Source: Bacteroidota bacterium (lineage in GTDB: Bacteria; Bacteroidota; Bacteroidia; Chitinophagales; Saprospiraceae). From it: 64,000 nt of DNA. Under the pieces are notes generated by a model. That model searched no databases. It worked only from the letters and a program-made list of their open reading frames with translations, and was not told the DNA's origin. Below, one piece after another: positions 34,004-42,831 of this stretch. Within the stretch, counting starts at the first letter, position 1; the number at the start of each line of letters is the position of its first letter. The stretch lies in the NCBI GenBank assembly GCA_029557915.1, contig JAKQHS010000178.1:51516-115515 (forward strand). Direction: 5' to 3'. Made by a program: the position numbers and the translations under genes.

Positions 34004-35788
34004 TCAAAAAACCTCGACTTCACCGGGTGCGTTGGACTCTTCCCATTTTTGCCGCTCGAGGAGTTTATAATAAAGTCCTTTTTTCCGCAGCAGTTCGTCG
34101 TGGGTGCCGGATTCTTCCAGGCGCCCTTTATGGAGGACAAGGATCTGGTTGAAGCCCATCAGGTGGTTGAGGCGGTGGGTGATCAGGATGGCGGTTTTGT
34201 GATTCAATACCTGTTCAAAGGCCTGGATGATTTTTTTTTCGGTCCGGGTATCCACTGCGCTGAGGCAATCGTCAAGCAACAGGATATCGGGATTCATGGC
34301 CAATGCCCTGGCTATGGCTACCCTTTGTTTTTGCCCGCCAGACAGGCTGACCCCCCTTTCTCCAAGGATGGTCTGCATTTTATCCGGCAGTTGCCTGATC
34401 TCCTCTTCTATGGCCGCATGCCTTGCCGTTTGCCAGACCACCTCTTCGCCGAGTGAAGGTGCGCCCAGGCGGATATTGTTGTGGATGGTTTCTGAAAACA
34501 GGAAATGATCCTGCGGCACATACCCGATTTTTTTTCTCAGGGCATTCAGGTCATAGTCTTTGATGTTGACCCCATCCACGAGGATTTCCCCGGAGGTGAC
34601 GTCAAACAGCCTTAATAAAAGTTCTGCAATGGTGGTTTTGCCTGCGGCCGTCCTACCGATGACGGCCAGGCGCGAGCCGGGTTCGATGACAAAGGATACC
34701 CGGTCCAGGGCAAGGGTCCCGGTATTGGGATAAATAAAACTTACCTCCTTAAATTCTATCCTGCCCTGCAACTTCTCCGGCTTGTAAGTGCCGGTGGATT
34801 CCACGGCTGGTTTAAGGGTAAGGAATTCATTGATCCTCTTCATCGAGGCCTCAGCCTGCTGCACGATGGAAGCCAGCCAGCCGATGGCGGTCACCGGCCA
34901 GGTCAGCATGTTGATGTAGATCACAAACTCGGCGATATTCCCGGCCGTCACCGCACCGGATTGAACCCGGTAAACCCCTGCCCATACGATGATTACGGTA
35001 CTCAGGCCGGTAAGCAGCATGATCAGCGGGAAAAACAAGGCATTGACCCGGGAAAGGTCGAGGGTGTGGGTCTTGTACTCTTCGGTTTCCTCCCTGAAAA
35101 ACCCGGACATGGCTTTTTCCTGCGTATAGGATTTGACGATCCGGATACCCGAAAAGACCTCCTGCGCAATGCTGGTAAGTTTGGCCAGCTGACGTTGGAT
35201 CAGGGTGCTTTTACGGTTGATCAGGGTGCTTACATAATAAATGGATATGGAAAGGAAGGGGAGGGGCAGGAGGGTGAGCAGGGATAAAGTAAGGTCCACC
35301 TTGACCATACTAAAAACCACCAGGACGATCAGGGCCGCGAGATCAATCGCATACAATACGGCGGGACCCAGGTACATCCTGACCTTTGAAACATCTTCCG
35401 TAATCCTGGACATCAGGTCCCCCGTGGTCTGGCGGCGGTAGAAGGACTGGTCCAGGGTCGAATAGTGGGTAAAAATATTTTTGCGGAGGTCATATTCAAT
35501 CAGCCTGGAGATTACGATGATGGTCTGTCGCATGAAATACATGAATATCCCCATCAATACTGCGCAACCGAATACGATCAGGCCAAAACGAACCAGTTGG
35601 GGAGCCAACCTTTGACGGGATTCCGTATCGGGATTTTTTAATTCTTCGACCACCAGGTCCAGGGCGTCCCGGATCATCTGGGGCTGGACAATCCGGAAAT
35701 AATTCATCAACAGGACAAAAACAATGCCCGCCAGGAAACGCCATTTATATTTTAGAAAATAAGTATTGAGGGTCCAGAGCTGTTTCAA
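34004..35788 (-). CDS. ABC exporter (fused permease-ATPase half-transporter)
   Basis: Protein of about 594 residues with six N-terminal helices and a C-terminal ATPase: Walker A GRTAAGKTT, signature LSGGQKQR, and Walker B followed by DDCLSAVD. The residue after the Walker B Asp is Asp rather than the usual catalytic Glu. The TTG at 35788 is preferred, because the more upstream TTG at 35815 lies inside a TATTTTTG -7 box (35813-35820) and homologues begin at LKxLxxLNxYFLKYK. Substrate unknown; lipids or drugs are usual for this family. Confidence 0.9.
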   Translation of the reverse strand: MKQLWTLNTYFLKYKWRFLAGIVFVLLMNYFRIVQPQMIRDALDLVVEELKNPDTESRQRLAPQLVRFGLIVFGCAVLMGIFMYFMRQTIIVISRLIEYDLRKNIFTHYSTLDQSFYRRQTTGDLMSRITEDVSKVRMYLGPAVLYAIDLAALIVLVVFSMVKVDLTLSLLTLLPLPFLSISIYYVSTLINRKSTLIQRQLAKLTSIAQEVFSGIRIVKSYTQEKAMSGFFREETEEYKTHTLDLSRVNALFFPLIMLLTGLSTVIIVWAGVYRVQSGAVTAGNIAEFVIYINMLTWPVTAIGWLASIVQQAEASMKRINEFLTLKPAVESTGTYKPEKLQGRIEFKEVSFIYPNTGTLALDRVSFVIEPGSRLAVIGRTAAGKTTIAELLLRLFDVTSGEILVDGVNIKDYDLNALRKKIGYVPQDHFLFSETIHNNIRLGAPSLGEEVVWQTARHAAIEEEIRQLPDKMQTILGERGVSLSGGQKQRVAIARALAMNPDILLLDDCLSAVDTRTEKKIIQAFEQVLNHKTAILITHRLNHLMGFNQILVLHKGRLEESGTHDELLRKKGLYYKLLERQKWEESNAPGEVEVF

Positions 35789-35887
35789 CGAAGCGACAAT
35801 TAGGATTGCAGACAAAAATAATAGAAATCAACGGGTGGGTGATTTTTTATCCCGGTTTAATCCCCCTTTCGAAGACGGATGGATTTC

Positions 35888-37018
35888 TTACGGGGTGCTG
35901 AAGTCCAGATAGGGCAATAACTTTTTCCAAAAGGTCGAATCAAAAGCCTGAATCCGGATTACTGCAGCCGGATCCTTAAACGGGCCGTGCTGGCGGATAT
36001 AGTTTGCCAATATGCGGCTCTCTTTTACGCTAAGGTAGGGATGAGCTTTTTTAAGGGGCAGGTCCAGGTGAACCCGGATGAGTCGGGTGATCGGCGAAGG
36101 GATCAGATAGGGCTCGATCGCATGGTAAGTGGAATCGGGTAAGCCATAGACTTCTTTCAGTTGCCCGCGCTCATGGAAACCGCCTAATGCCTCCCTGAAG
36201 TTTATTATCCTCCTGGCCAGCACGGGCCCTATTCCGGGCAGGCGTTCCCAGGCAGAAGTGTCCGATCGGTTCAGGTCGACGGTTTCCGGGGAGGGGGGGA
36301 TCTCGTCCGCTATCGGGTTTTCAGAATGAGGATTCGCATCCGGTTCTTCCTGTTCAAATACCAGGAAAGGCAGGATGCGTTGAAGCAGTGAGTCTTGCAG
36401 GCCGTATACGCGGCTTAGATCTGCCGGTTTTAAAAACCGTCCACCTTTTTTCCGGTAGTTGTCCAGGGTATATGCCACTTTGAGCGGCAAGCCTGCCGCG
36501 GTCAGATCCCGGACACTCGCGGTGTTGGGGTTGAGGCTAAGGTTGAGGTTGAGGCTAAGGTTAAGGTTAAGGGCTGTGCCTTTCGCTTTGCCGGCATTTT
36601 CAAATACCAGGTGAGGGGTTAATTTATCCAGCAGGGACTGATCCATGCCGTAAATTTTACCGAGTTCCTGCGAAGACTTGATCTTTCCTCCTTTTGCCAG
36701 GTATTTCATCCAGGTGCCGGCTACCCTTTTGGGAACGCCGGCTTCCAGGAGCAGGTCCAGGGTAACCCGGTTGGGATCGATGCGGAGCGCAGTTGGCACT
36801 GAGGTCTTGGATTCCACAGGGGATTCCAGGGAGGAGGGGCCGGGATTTACATCTTCCCCTTTCTCCAAAGGAAGAATGACATAGCCGGATTGCGGTGGAA
36901 AAAAATGGATATACAAATAGACCAGGCCAAGAATAAATACCATAAATAAGAGGGCAAACTGGGATTTGCGCTGATGAAGGGTGTACCTGAAAAAAGCCGG
37001 GAAAGGTTTGAATTTCAT
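35888..37018 (-). CDS. Helix-hairpin-helix protein, ComEA-like, membrane-anchored
   Basis: Protein of 376 residues with an N-terminal membrane segment (about 20-40) and several HhH units: near residue 85-135, 165-215, and a canonical ERLPGIGPVLARRIINFR unit near 258-275, with a further segment to 376. HhH domains bind DNA without sequence preference, as ComEA does in transformation. The start overlaps the comEC stop (ATGA), so a DNA-uptake role is likely. Residues 149-165 are low-complexity Leu-Asn-Ser encoded by a hexanucleotide-like repeat. Confidence 0.85.
   Translation of the reverse strand: MKFKPFPAFFRYTLHQRKSQFALLFMVFILGLVYLYIHFFPPQSGYVILPLEKGEDVNPGPSSLESPVESKTSVPTALRIDPNRVTLDLLLEAGVPKRVAGTWMKYLAKGGKIKSSQELGKIYGMDQSLLDKLTPHLVFENAGKAKGTALNLNLSLNLNLSLNPNTASVRDLTAAGLPLKVAYTLDNYRKKGGRFLKPADLSRVYGLQDSLLQRILPFLVFEQEEPDANPHSENPIADEIPPSPETVDLNRSDTSAWERLPGIGPVLARRIINFREALGGFHERGQLKEVYGLPDSTYHAIEPYLIPSPITRLIRVHLDLPLKKAHPYLSVKESRILANYIRQHGPFKDPAAVIRIQAFDSTFWKKLLPYLDFSTP
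36527..36575 (-). repeat. In-frame microsatellite in the HhH gene
   Basis: Near-perfect 6-base units (AACCTT and AACCTC/AGCCTC on the coding strand) encode alternating Asn-Leu and Ser-Leu between two HhH units. Because the unit length is a multiple of 3, copy changes would lengthen or shorten the linker without breaking the frame. Confidence 0.8.
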
Positions 37019-39072
37019 TTTATTCGGATGCGCAGATAAGGAGATTCAACCGGTCGAGGGGAAGGACCATCTTTTAGGTCCGCGGCAAATGAAATTAAAT
37101 CGGGAAGGCCAGGTTTTTTTTGGGTGGTTATTGAAGGGGTTGCGGCAGGCCTGTTTTTTAGCAAGGGCTGGAATTTGGAGTATTCTGACTTGGTCTTTTG
37201 ATCTTCCAGGGCGATCTCGAAATGCTTTTCTCCGAAGATAATTTGATTTCCTTCCAGGCGCAGGGGGCCTGAGAGCAAGGATTGTTTTCCAGGATGGAAG
37301 TAAATGATGTTCTCTTCCCGGAGTTTGTATTTTTCCAGGTAGGAGCGTGGAATTTTCATACTGTCCTGAATAAGGTAGAGAAAAGCATTTTCCCGGTGTT
37401 TTATCCACAGCCAGGGCCGGTTTTTATGGGTCCCCGCGACCAATTCCGTTTTGGTTTGGTTCCTCTTTTCTTCGAGGATGAGGACAGACAGGAAAAGGAT
37501 GCCGCACAACAACATGCAGTTGAAGGAAAACCGGGTTTTTTGAAAATGAACGTAAGCCATCCCTCCACTGAGCAGGATCAGAAAAAGGGTATCTGCCAGG
37601 CTTGGCCACCAGCCCTGGATCTTACCCAGCGGCAGGGTGTAGATCCAGGAGACCGTTTCGTTCATCCAAAGTACCCCATACCGGAATGGGATACTGATCC
37701 AGGGTACCAGATGCCCGGCCAGGGGCCATAGGGCCAGGGTAAACAATCCGCCTCCCAGGATCAGGTAAGAGAACGGGGTGCTGATCAGCCCCGTGAGCCA
37801 GAAATAAAAGGCAAACTGGTGGAAATGGAATCCGACCACCGGGTATATAGCCAGTTGGGCGGCACAGGAAGCGGCGATCACCTTCACCAAGACCTGGACT
37901 ATCCTGTTTTCAACGGTGATCAGGGTACGGAAGGGTTCATACAACAGAAATAAACCGGCCATGGCCAGAAAAGACAACTGAAAGCCGATGTTGTAAATAT
38001 CGAAAGGGTTGATGCATAAAAGCACAAAGGCGGCTGCCGCAAGGATATTGACCGGTGAAGAATCCCGGAGCAGGAGCCTGGACACGGTGAGAAATGAAAA
38101 CATCAGGGCGGCCCGGAGTATAGCCGGCGCTGCCCCGGTAAGCAGGGCATAAGCCCAGATGATCCCGATCAATAAAAGAGCCTGGAGCTGCACCGGTTTT
38201 TTCTTGCCGATCCGGATAAAACCGAACAAATACTGGAAAATATGGGCCATGATTCCGACATGAAGCCCGGAAACGGCCAGGATATGCACCGCCCCGGTGG
38301 CCGAATAGGCATTGAACAGGTCCTGGTCCATTTTTTTATATGACCCCAGCAACATGGCCGAAGCCACCGGATAATCCCTGTCCGAGGGAACCGCTTCGCG
38401 GATATACCCGTCCAGCCGGGCCCTTAAGGATTCCAGTAAACCGGGACCTGGGTGATGCACGACCCTGAAATCAGCGGTATCCAGATAGGTGAAATGGTGA
38501 ATATTTCGCCGGTGGAGGAAAAGGTTCCAGTCAAACTCAAAGGGAAATGAAGGTTTAAAAGGCTCCTGGATGCGGAAGCGGGCCTGGATGACATCCCCTG
38601 AAGAAGGGTTATAAGAACCGGGCTTTGGTATCCGGATCAGCAGGTTGCCATGAACGTTCCGGTTGATTGAATCGCCGATCTCAAGGAAGGTCCTGCTGTA
38701 CCCATTCCAATAACGCTCTTTTTCGTCGACCTGGTGAATTTCAACAACCAGTTCCTGGTACTGTTTTTCCGGATCAAAAAAGTGATTTGGCAAGGTCCTA
38801 TCATCCCTCAGGGCCGCCCAGGCAAAACCCAGGGCCCACCAGGCCCCCAGGGAAGCCAAACCAAACCATGGGGCGGGCATCACCTGCCGTTTGGCCCGGC
38901 GGTGAGCCCCGATCATTGCCAAAAGGGATGGGACCAGGACTGCCAGGCCAAGCAGCAAGGATCCTGTCGTGCGGTTTGAGCAAAGGATGCCCAGGGCGAA
39001 AGGGATTAGGATTCTCACAAAAGGAACTCTCGCCCAGGGTAGCTCATATTCCGTTCCTGACCGCCAGGGCAT
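37015..39072 (-). CDS. comEC: ComEC/Rec2 family DNA-uptake channel protein
   Basis: Protein of 685 residues. Two N-terminal helices are followed by a soluble DUF4131-type region (about 95-225), then the competence domain with many helices (signature AVSGLHVGI near residue 270, and GAAPAILRAALMF). It stops soon after the last helix, so the metallo-beta-lactamase domain found in longer ComEC proteins is absent; this short form is common in Bacteroidota. Its start codon sits in the loop of a 12-bp inverted repeat covering the fucP stop. It overlaps the HhH gene by four bases. Confidence 0.92.
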   Translation of the reverse strand: MPWRSGTEYELPWARVPFVRILIPFALGILCSNRTTGSLLLGLAVLVPSLLAMIGAHRRAKRQVMPAPWFGLASLGAWWALGFAWAALRDDRTLPNHFFDPEKQYQELVVEIHQVDEKERYWNGYSRTFLEIGDSINRNVHGNLLIRIPKPGSYNPSSGDVIQARFRIQEPFKPSFPFEFDWNLFLHRRNIHHFTYLDTADFRVVHHPGPGLLESLRARLDGYIREAVPSDRDYPVASAMLLGSYKKMDQDLFNAYSATGAVHILAVSGLHVGIMAHIFQYLFGFIRIGKKKPVQLQALLLIGIIWAYALLTGAAPAILRAALMFSFLTVSRLLLRDSSPVNILAAAAFVLLCINPFDIYNIGFQLSFLAMAGLFLLYEPFRTLITVENRIVQVLVKVIAASCAAQLAIYPVVGFHFHQFAFYFWLTGLISTPFSYLILGGGLFTLALWPLAGHLVPWISIPFRYGVLWMNETVSWIYTLPLGKIQGWWPSLADTLFLILLSGGMAYVHFQKTRFSFNCMLLCGILFLSVLILEEKRNQTKTELVAGTHKNRPWLWIKHRENAFLYLIQDSMKIPRSYLEKYKLREENIIYFHPGKQSLLSGPLRLEGNQIIFGEKHFEIALEDQKTKSEYSKFQPLLKNRPAATPSITTQKKPGLPDLISFAADLKDGPSPRPVESPYLRIRIK

Positions 39073-39085
39073 GGGCGGTCAGGAA
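39054..39085 (-). promoter_or_regulatory. 12-bp hairpin over the fucP stop and comEC start
   Basis: TTCCTGACCGCC (39054-39065) and GGCGGTCAGGAA (39074-39085) are perfect reverse complements with an 8-base loop. On the minus strand the comEC ATG (39070-39072) is in the loop and the fucP TGA (39079-39081) is in the first arm. No T-run follows, so start-codon control or translational coupling fits better than termination. Confidence 0.6.
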
Positions 39086-40332
39086 CTGGAAGGGCTGTAC
39101 TTAAAGCGCCCGAAAAACCAGACCACTACAAAACAAAGGAGGGGTACGATATACGCTTTCTGGATGCTGCCGGTGCTGTCTGAAATCATACCCATGAACA
39201 AGGGGAACACGGCGCCCCCGAAAATAGCCATTACCAGGAAGGAGGATGCGATTTTCGTTTCTTCGCCCAGCCCTTTGATCCCAAGTGCAAAAATGGTGGG
39301 AAACATGATGGACATAAAAAACGGGACGGCGGCTATGGCATACACCGCCACTTTCCCTGAAGTGACGAGGGCCAGGGCCAACAAGCCGATGTTGATCAGG
39401 CTGTAAAGGGAGAGCAGCCTGGCAGGGGCTACATATTTCATGAGCCAGGTGCCAACAAAACGGCCGACCATAAATCCCACCATGGCTACGCTTCCCCAGA
39501 TATAAGCGGCTGTTTTTTCAGGCATGTCGATCAGGAAACGGGTCAGGCGAATGAAAAAACTGCCAACACAAACCTGGGCTCCGACATAGAAGAGTTGGGC
39601 GATCACGGCCCACAGCACATGCCGGTGCCGGAATACTTTCAGTGAAAAGGAATGGCCCGTATCCGAGCTGTCTTCCTCCTTGATGTCCGGAATATGGGAG
39701 AACAGAAAAAACAAGCCAACCGTAAAAACGACGGCAGCCATGACCAGGTATGGGATCTTCACGCTGGATGCTTCAAAAGACAGGTACTGATTCAGTTGAT
39801 CTACGGGGAGGGCAGCCAGTTCCTCTCCCGTTTTTTCAATACCGGAGAGGATAAATTGCCCGCCGATGATGGGTGCGAGAAAAGCGCCCACTCCGTTGAA
39901 GGATTGGGCAAAATTGAGCCGTTGTTCAGAGGTGGCGGGATCACCCAATTTGGTGATATAAGGGTTGGCCACGGTTTCAAGAAAAGTGGCCCCGCTCGCA
40001 ATGATGAACAAAGCGGTCAGAAACATCGTATAACTCCTTGCCCCGGCGGCCGGATAAAACAGGAGCGCCCCAACCGTATACAAACCCAGTCCAAGCAGGA
40101 TCCCGTTTTTATAACCGTATTTATGCATAAACCACCCGGCAGGCAAGGCCATCAGAAAATAACCCAGGTACACCGCTGAGTCAATCAGGGCAGACTGGGT
40201 ATCGGTCAACTGGCAGGCTTTCTTGAGGTGGGGAATGAGGATGGGATTCAGGTTGTGGAGAAAAGCCCATAAAAAGAAAAGGCTGGTCACCAGGATAAAA
40301 GGCAAGAGGTAATTTTTTTTCAAGGATTGCAT
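39079..40332 (-). CDS. fucP: FucP-family sugar:proton symporter (MFS)
   Basis: Protein of 417 residues with twelve predicted helices and the FucP family features FFLWAFLHNLNPILIPH near residue 19, SGATFLETVANPYI near 113 and RLNFAQSFNGVGAFLAPIIG. Known members import L-fucose, glucose/galactose or N-acetylglucosamine; two GH29 enzymes elsewhere in the window make fucose plausible. It lies between dapF (51 bases upstream) and comEC. Confidence 0.9.
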   Translation of the reverse strand: MQSLKKNYLLPFILVTSLFFLWAFLHNLNPILIPHLKKACQLTDTQSALIDSAVYLGYFLMALPAGWFMHKYGYKNGILLGLGLYTVGALLFYPAAGARSYTMFLTALFIIASGATFLETVANPYITKLGDPATSEQRLNFAQSFNGVGAFLAPIIGGQFILSGIEKTGEELAALPVDQLNQYLSFEASSVKIPYLVMAAVVFTVGLFFLFSHIPDIKEEDSSDTGHSFSLKVFRHRHVLWAVIAQLFYVGAQVCVGSFFIRLTRFLIDMPEKTAAYIWGSVAMVGFMVGRFVGTWLMKYVAPARLLSLYSLINIGLLALALVTSGKVAVYAIAAVPFFMSIMFPTIFALGIKGLGEETKIASSFLVMAIFGGAVFPLFMGMISDSTGSIQKAYIVPLLCFVVVWFFGRFKYSPSSS

Positions 40333-40383
40333 AAGACAGGTTAGGCTAGGATGATTGGAATAGGCCGGGAGGGTTAAAACGCA

Positions 40384-41172
40384 TCATGAAATATTGATCT
40401 GTCCTTCATAGACCTGTACGGCTTCGCCACAAAGCCAGATCTGGTCATAACGTCCGGGACCCAGGCGCTCAAAACGGACAGTAAGGGGGCCTCCCCTCGC
40501 TTGAAGGGTGATTTCTTTTTCACCGTTGGTTTTATCCAGTTCGGCCAAAGCCAGTGCCGCTGCGGTAGCCCCTGTTCCGCAGGCCCAGGTTTCATCTTCC
40601 ACCCCGCGTTCGTAGGTGCGGATCAGAAACCGGTCATTCTCCTTTTCCACAAAATTGACATTGATGCCTCCTGGAAACCGGTCCGAATAGCGGATCTCCC
40701 TGCCCTTTTCGACGACCGGGAAATCCGCGAGTCCGGAGACCAGGGATATATAGTGCGGAGAACCGGTATTCAGCACGGCATGGTGGTCGTGCAATTCAAT
40801 CCAGGCGACCGGATTCATTTTCAATTCCACATAATCCGGGCGAACGATGCGGGCTTCGTGCAGGCCGTCGGAGGCCTTAAAACGGGTAAGTTCCCCGGCA
40901 AGGCCCAGGCGGTAAGCCAGGGCTGCGATGCAGCGGCCCCCATTCCCGCAAAGACTTCCCGGATTCCCGTCGGCGTTATAATATATCATATCAAAGTCCG
41001 CTTCGCTGTCTTTTTCCAGAAACATTAAACCATCTGCCCCGATTCCAAAATGCCGGTGGCAGAGCCGATGGACGGTATCCGTTGATTTAACACGGTCAAA
41101 ATCATGGTTCCTGTTGTCGATCAGGATAAAATCATTGCCTGCTCCATGATATTTATAAAACGGTATTTTCAT
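40384..41172 (-). CDS. dapF: Diaminopimelate epimerase
   Basis: Converts LL- to meso-diaminopimelate for lysine and peptidoglycan. Both catalytic cysteines are present: Cys75 in NPGSLCGNGGRC and Cys198 in ETWACGTGA. The start MKIPFYKYHGAGNDF is typical. At 262 residues it is slightly shorter than the proteobacterial enzyme. Probable first gene of dapF-fucP-comEC-HhH; the 127-base divergent spacer to the OmpA gene should hold promoters for both directions. Confidence 0.95.
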   Translation of the reverse strand: MKIPFYKYHGAGNDFILIDNRNHDFDRVKSTDTVHRLCHRHFGIGADGLMFLEKDSEADFDMIYYNADGNPGSLCGNGGRCIAALAYRLGLAGELTRFKASDGLHEARIVRPDYVELKMNPVAWIELHDHHAVLNTGSPHYISLVSGLADFPVVEKGREIRYSDRFPGGINVNFVEKENDRFLIRTYERGVEDETWACGTGATAAALALAELDKTNGEKEITLQARGGPLTVRFERLGPGRYDQIWLCGEAVQVYEGQINIS

Positions 41173-41299
41173 AGCAGGTTGATGATCAAATTTTTTTATA
41201 AAAATAACTTTAGTCTCTGAATAATATATAGGGGCTTTTATATCTTGTCCGGTAATTCAAATCCGGATTGGGCCCCTCATCAATCTGCCGAAGCAAAGC

Positions 41300-42202
41300 A
41301 TGCGGATATTGTTGTTCTTTTTGTGGTTGACCCTGGGCCTGGTCTATTTCCTCATCTGGAATGAGCGGGAAACCTGTTGTACCCAGGGCTTCCGCCCATC
41401 CGATACTTCCCAAATCCTCTCAGATCACCCTGCAGGTAACCAGGCATTGGACCTGTCGCAGGATAGCGGTGCCTTGAGCGGCATGGTGGAGGAAAACCCG
41501 GAGACCACTGACGCAGAAAGCCCTGAAATGGGATGTATTCTTTTCCGCTGGGCAAAAGCCGAACCGGCTTTAAGGCCCTGTTTTGACCACATCCGGGATT
41601 CCCTGATCAACGGTTTGGACGAAGGCCAGATGATCGAAATCATCGGCTATTATTTCGAAGATGAAAACCGGATCATGGCTTCCGGTGACCTGGGGCTGCT
41701 GCGTGCCGTTCAGACCAGGGACCTTTTTTCAAATCATGTGGACCAGAGCCGCCTGAAAGTAAGAAGCAGGAGTATTCCCCTGCGTGATTCCATGGAAGGG
41801 AAATTATTTGAATCCCTCCTGATGCACCGGATTTATTACAATGACCAGGTCAAAGAACTGGATGAAAAGACACTGATTTATTTTGCATACGGTACCAATG
41901 GACAACTGGACAACCGGGTCCTTGAGGCCTATGCCCAGCAGTTGGTCAGCCGGCTGAAAAACACCCGGGATGACATCCTGCTGGTCGGGCATACCGATGA
42001 TGATGCCACCGAGGAGTCCAACCTCAAGCTGGGCCTGCAAAGAGCAGAACTCATCAAATACCTGCTGGTCAACAAGGGCCTGCCCGCGGGCAGGATCAAA
42101 ACTTCTTCCAAAGGGGAGTCCAGCCCGATCGCGCCAAACAACACCGAAGCTAACCGCAGCCTCAACCGCAGGGTTGAGCTCTTCCTCGTCCCAAAACAAT
42201 AA
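41300..42202 (+). CDS. OmpA-family C-terminal domain protein
   Basis: Protein of 300 residues with one N-terminal membrane anchor (MRILLFFLWLTLGLVYFLIW) and a C-terminal OmpA peptidoglycan-binding domain (IYFAYGTNGQLD, VGHTDDDATEESNLKLGLQRAE, NRSLNRRVELF). The middle (about 90-180) is a second, degenerate OmpA-like region beginning FDHIRDSLINGLDEGQMIEIIGYYFED. The anchor, not a cleaved signal, suggests an inner-membrane protein gripping the wall. The next gene follows after 4 bases. Confidence 0.88.
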   Translation: MRILLFFLWLTLGLVYFLIWNERETCCTQGFRPSDTSQILSDHPAGNQALDLSQDSGALSGMVEENPETTDAESPEMGCILFRWAKAEPALRPCFDHIRDSLINGLDEGQMIEIIGYYFEDENRIMASGDLGLLRAVQTRDLFSNHVDQSRLKVRSRSIPLRDSMEGKLFESLLMHRIYYNDQVKELDEKTLIYFAYGTNGQLDNRVLEAYAQQLVSRLKNTRDDILLVGHTDDDATEESNLKLGLQRAELIKYLLVNKGLPAGRIKTSSKGESSPIAPNNTEANRSLNRRVELFLVPKQ

Positions 42203-42206
42203 TCAA

Positions 42207-42821
42207 ATGAATATGGATTCCCTGCAAATCTCATTGTGTGACCTGCCCTGGTGGGCAGTCCTGGCCTCCTGGCTCTTGCCGGCCTTGCTTGGTTATTTCT
42301 GGGGTATCCTGCAATATGGCAGATATAAAAATAAAGCCAAGAAGGCGGAAAAAGAACTTTCTTCCGCGAGCAAACGGATCGTAAACCTGGAAAATGAGGT
42401 CAATGAATGCCGTAAGGCCTATGAGAAAGTGAGCCGGGAAAAAGACAAATTAACACAGCCCCCTGCCCCGGCTCAGGTACATGCCCCTGGCCAGGACCAC
42501 ACCGGATCGCCTGCCTCAGTGGAAAATATCACCACGACGGAGATCATTCATGCCACCCGAAACATCTTTGGATATTCCATCCGGCGAAACGACCTGAAAA
42601 TTGTGGATGGCATCGACCCTAAAATTGAAAAATTATTGCACGAGATCGGGATATACACCTGGGCCGACCTGGAAAGCGTGGACCTCCACTACCTGTCCAA
42701 TGTGCTCCGGGAAGCGGGTTATCCGCAGGTGAATGTGGAATCCTGGGCCTACGAAAGCGCCCTGGCCCGACAAGAAAAATGGGACGAGCTCAAAGCGTTT
42801 CAGGAAAAAGAAAAATCCTGA
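42207..42821 (+). CDS. Membrane-anchored coiled-coil protein with a helix-hairpin-helix-like end
   Basis: Protein of 204 residues from the ATG at 42207. A single membrane helix (about residues 13-35) is followed by a Lys/Glu-rich coiled coil (about 40-80), a Pro/Ala linker, and a C-terminal domain LKIVDGIDPKIEKLLHEIGIYTWADLE that resembles the HhH-like units seen at the end of many Bacteroidota OmpA-linked proteins. The pairing with the OmpA-domain gene suggests one envelope complex; function unknown. Confidence 0.8.
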   Translation: MNMDSLQISLCDLPWWAVLASWLLPALLGYFWGILQYGRYKNKAKKAEKELSSASKRIVNLENEVNECRKAYEKVSREKDKLTQPPAPAQVHAPGQDHTGSPASVENITTTEIIHATRNIFGYSIRRNDLKIVDGIDPKIEKLLHEIGIYTWADLESVDLHYLSNVLREAGYPQVNVESWAYESALARQEKWDELKAFQEKEKS

Positions 42822-42831
42822 TGTACAAGTT

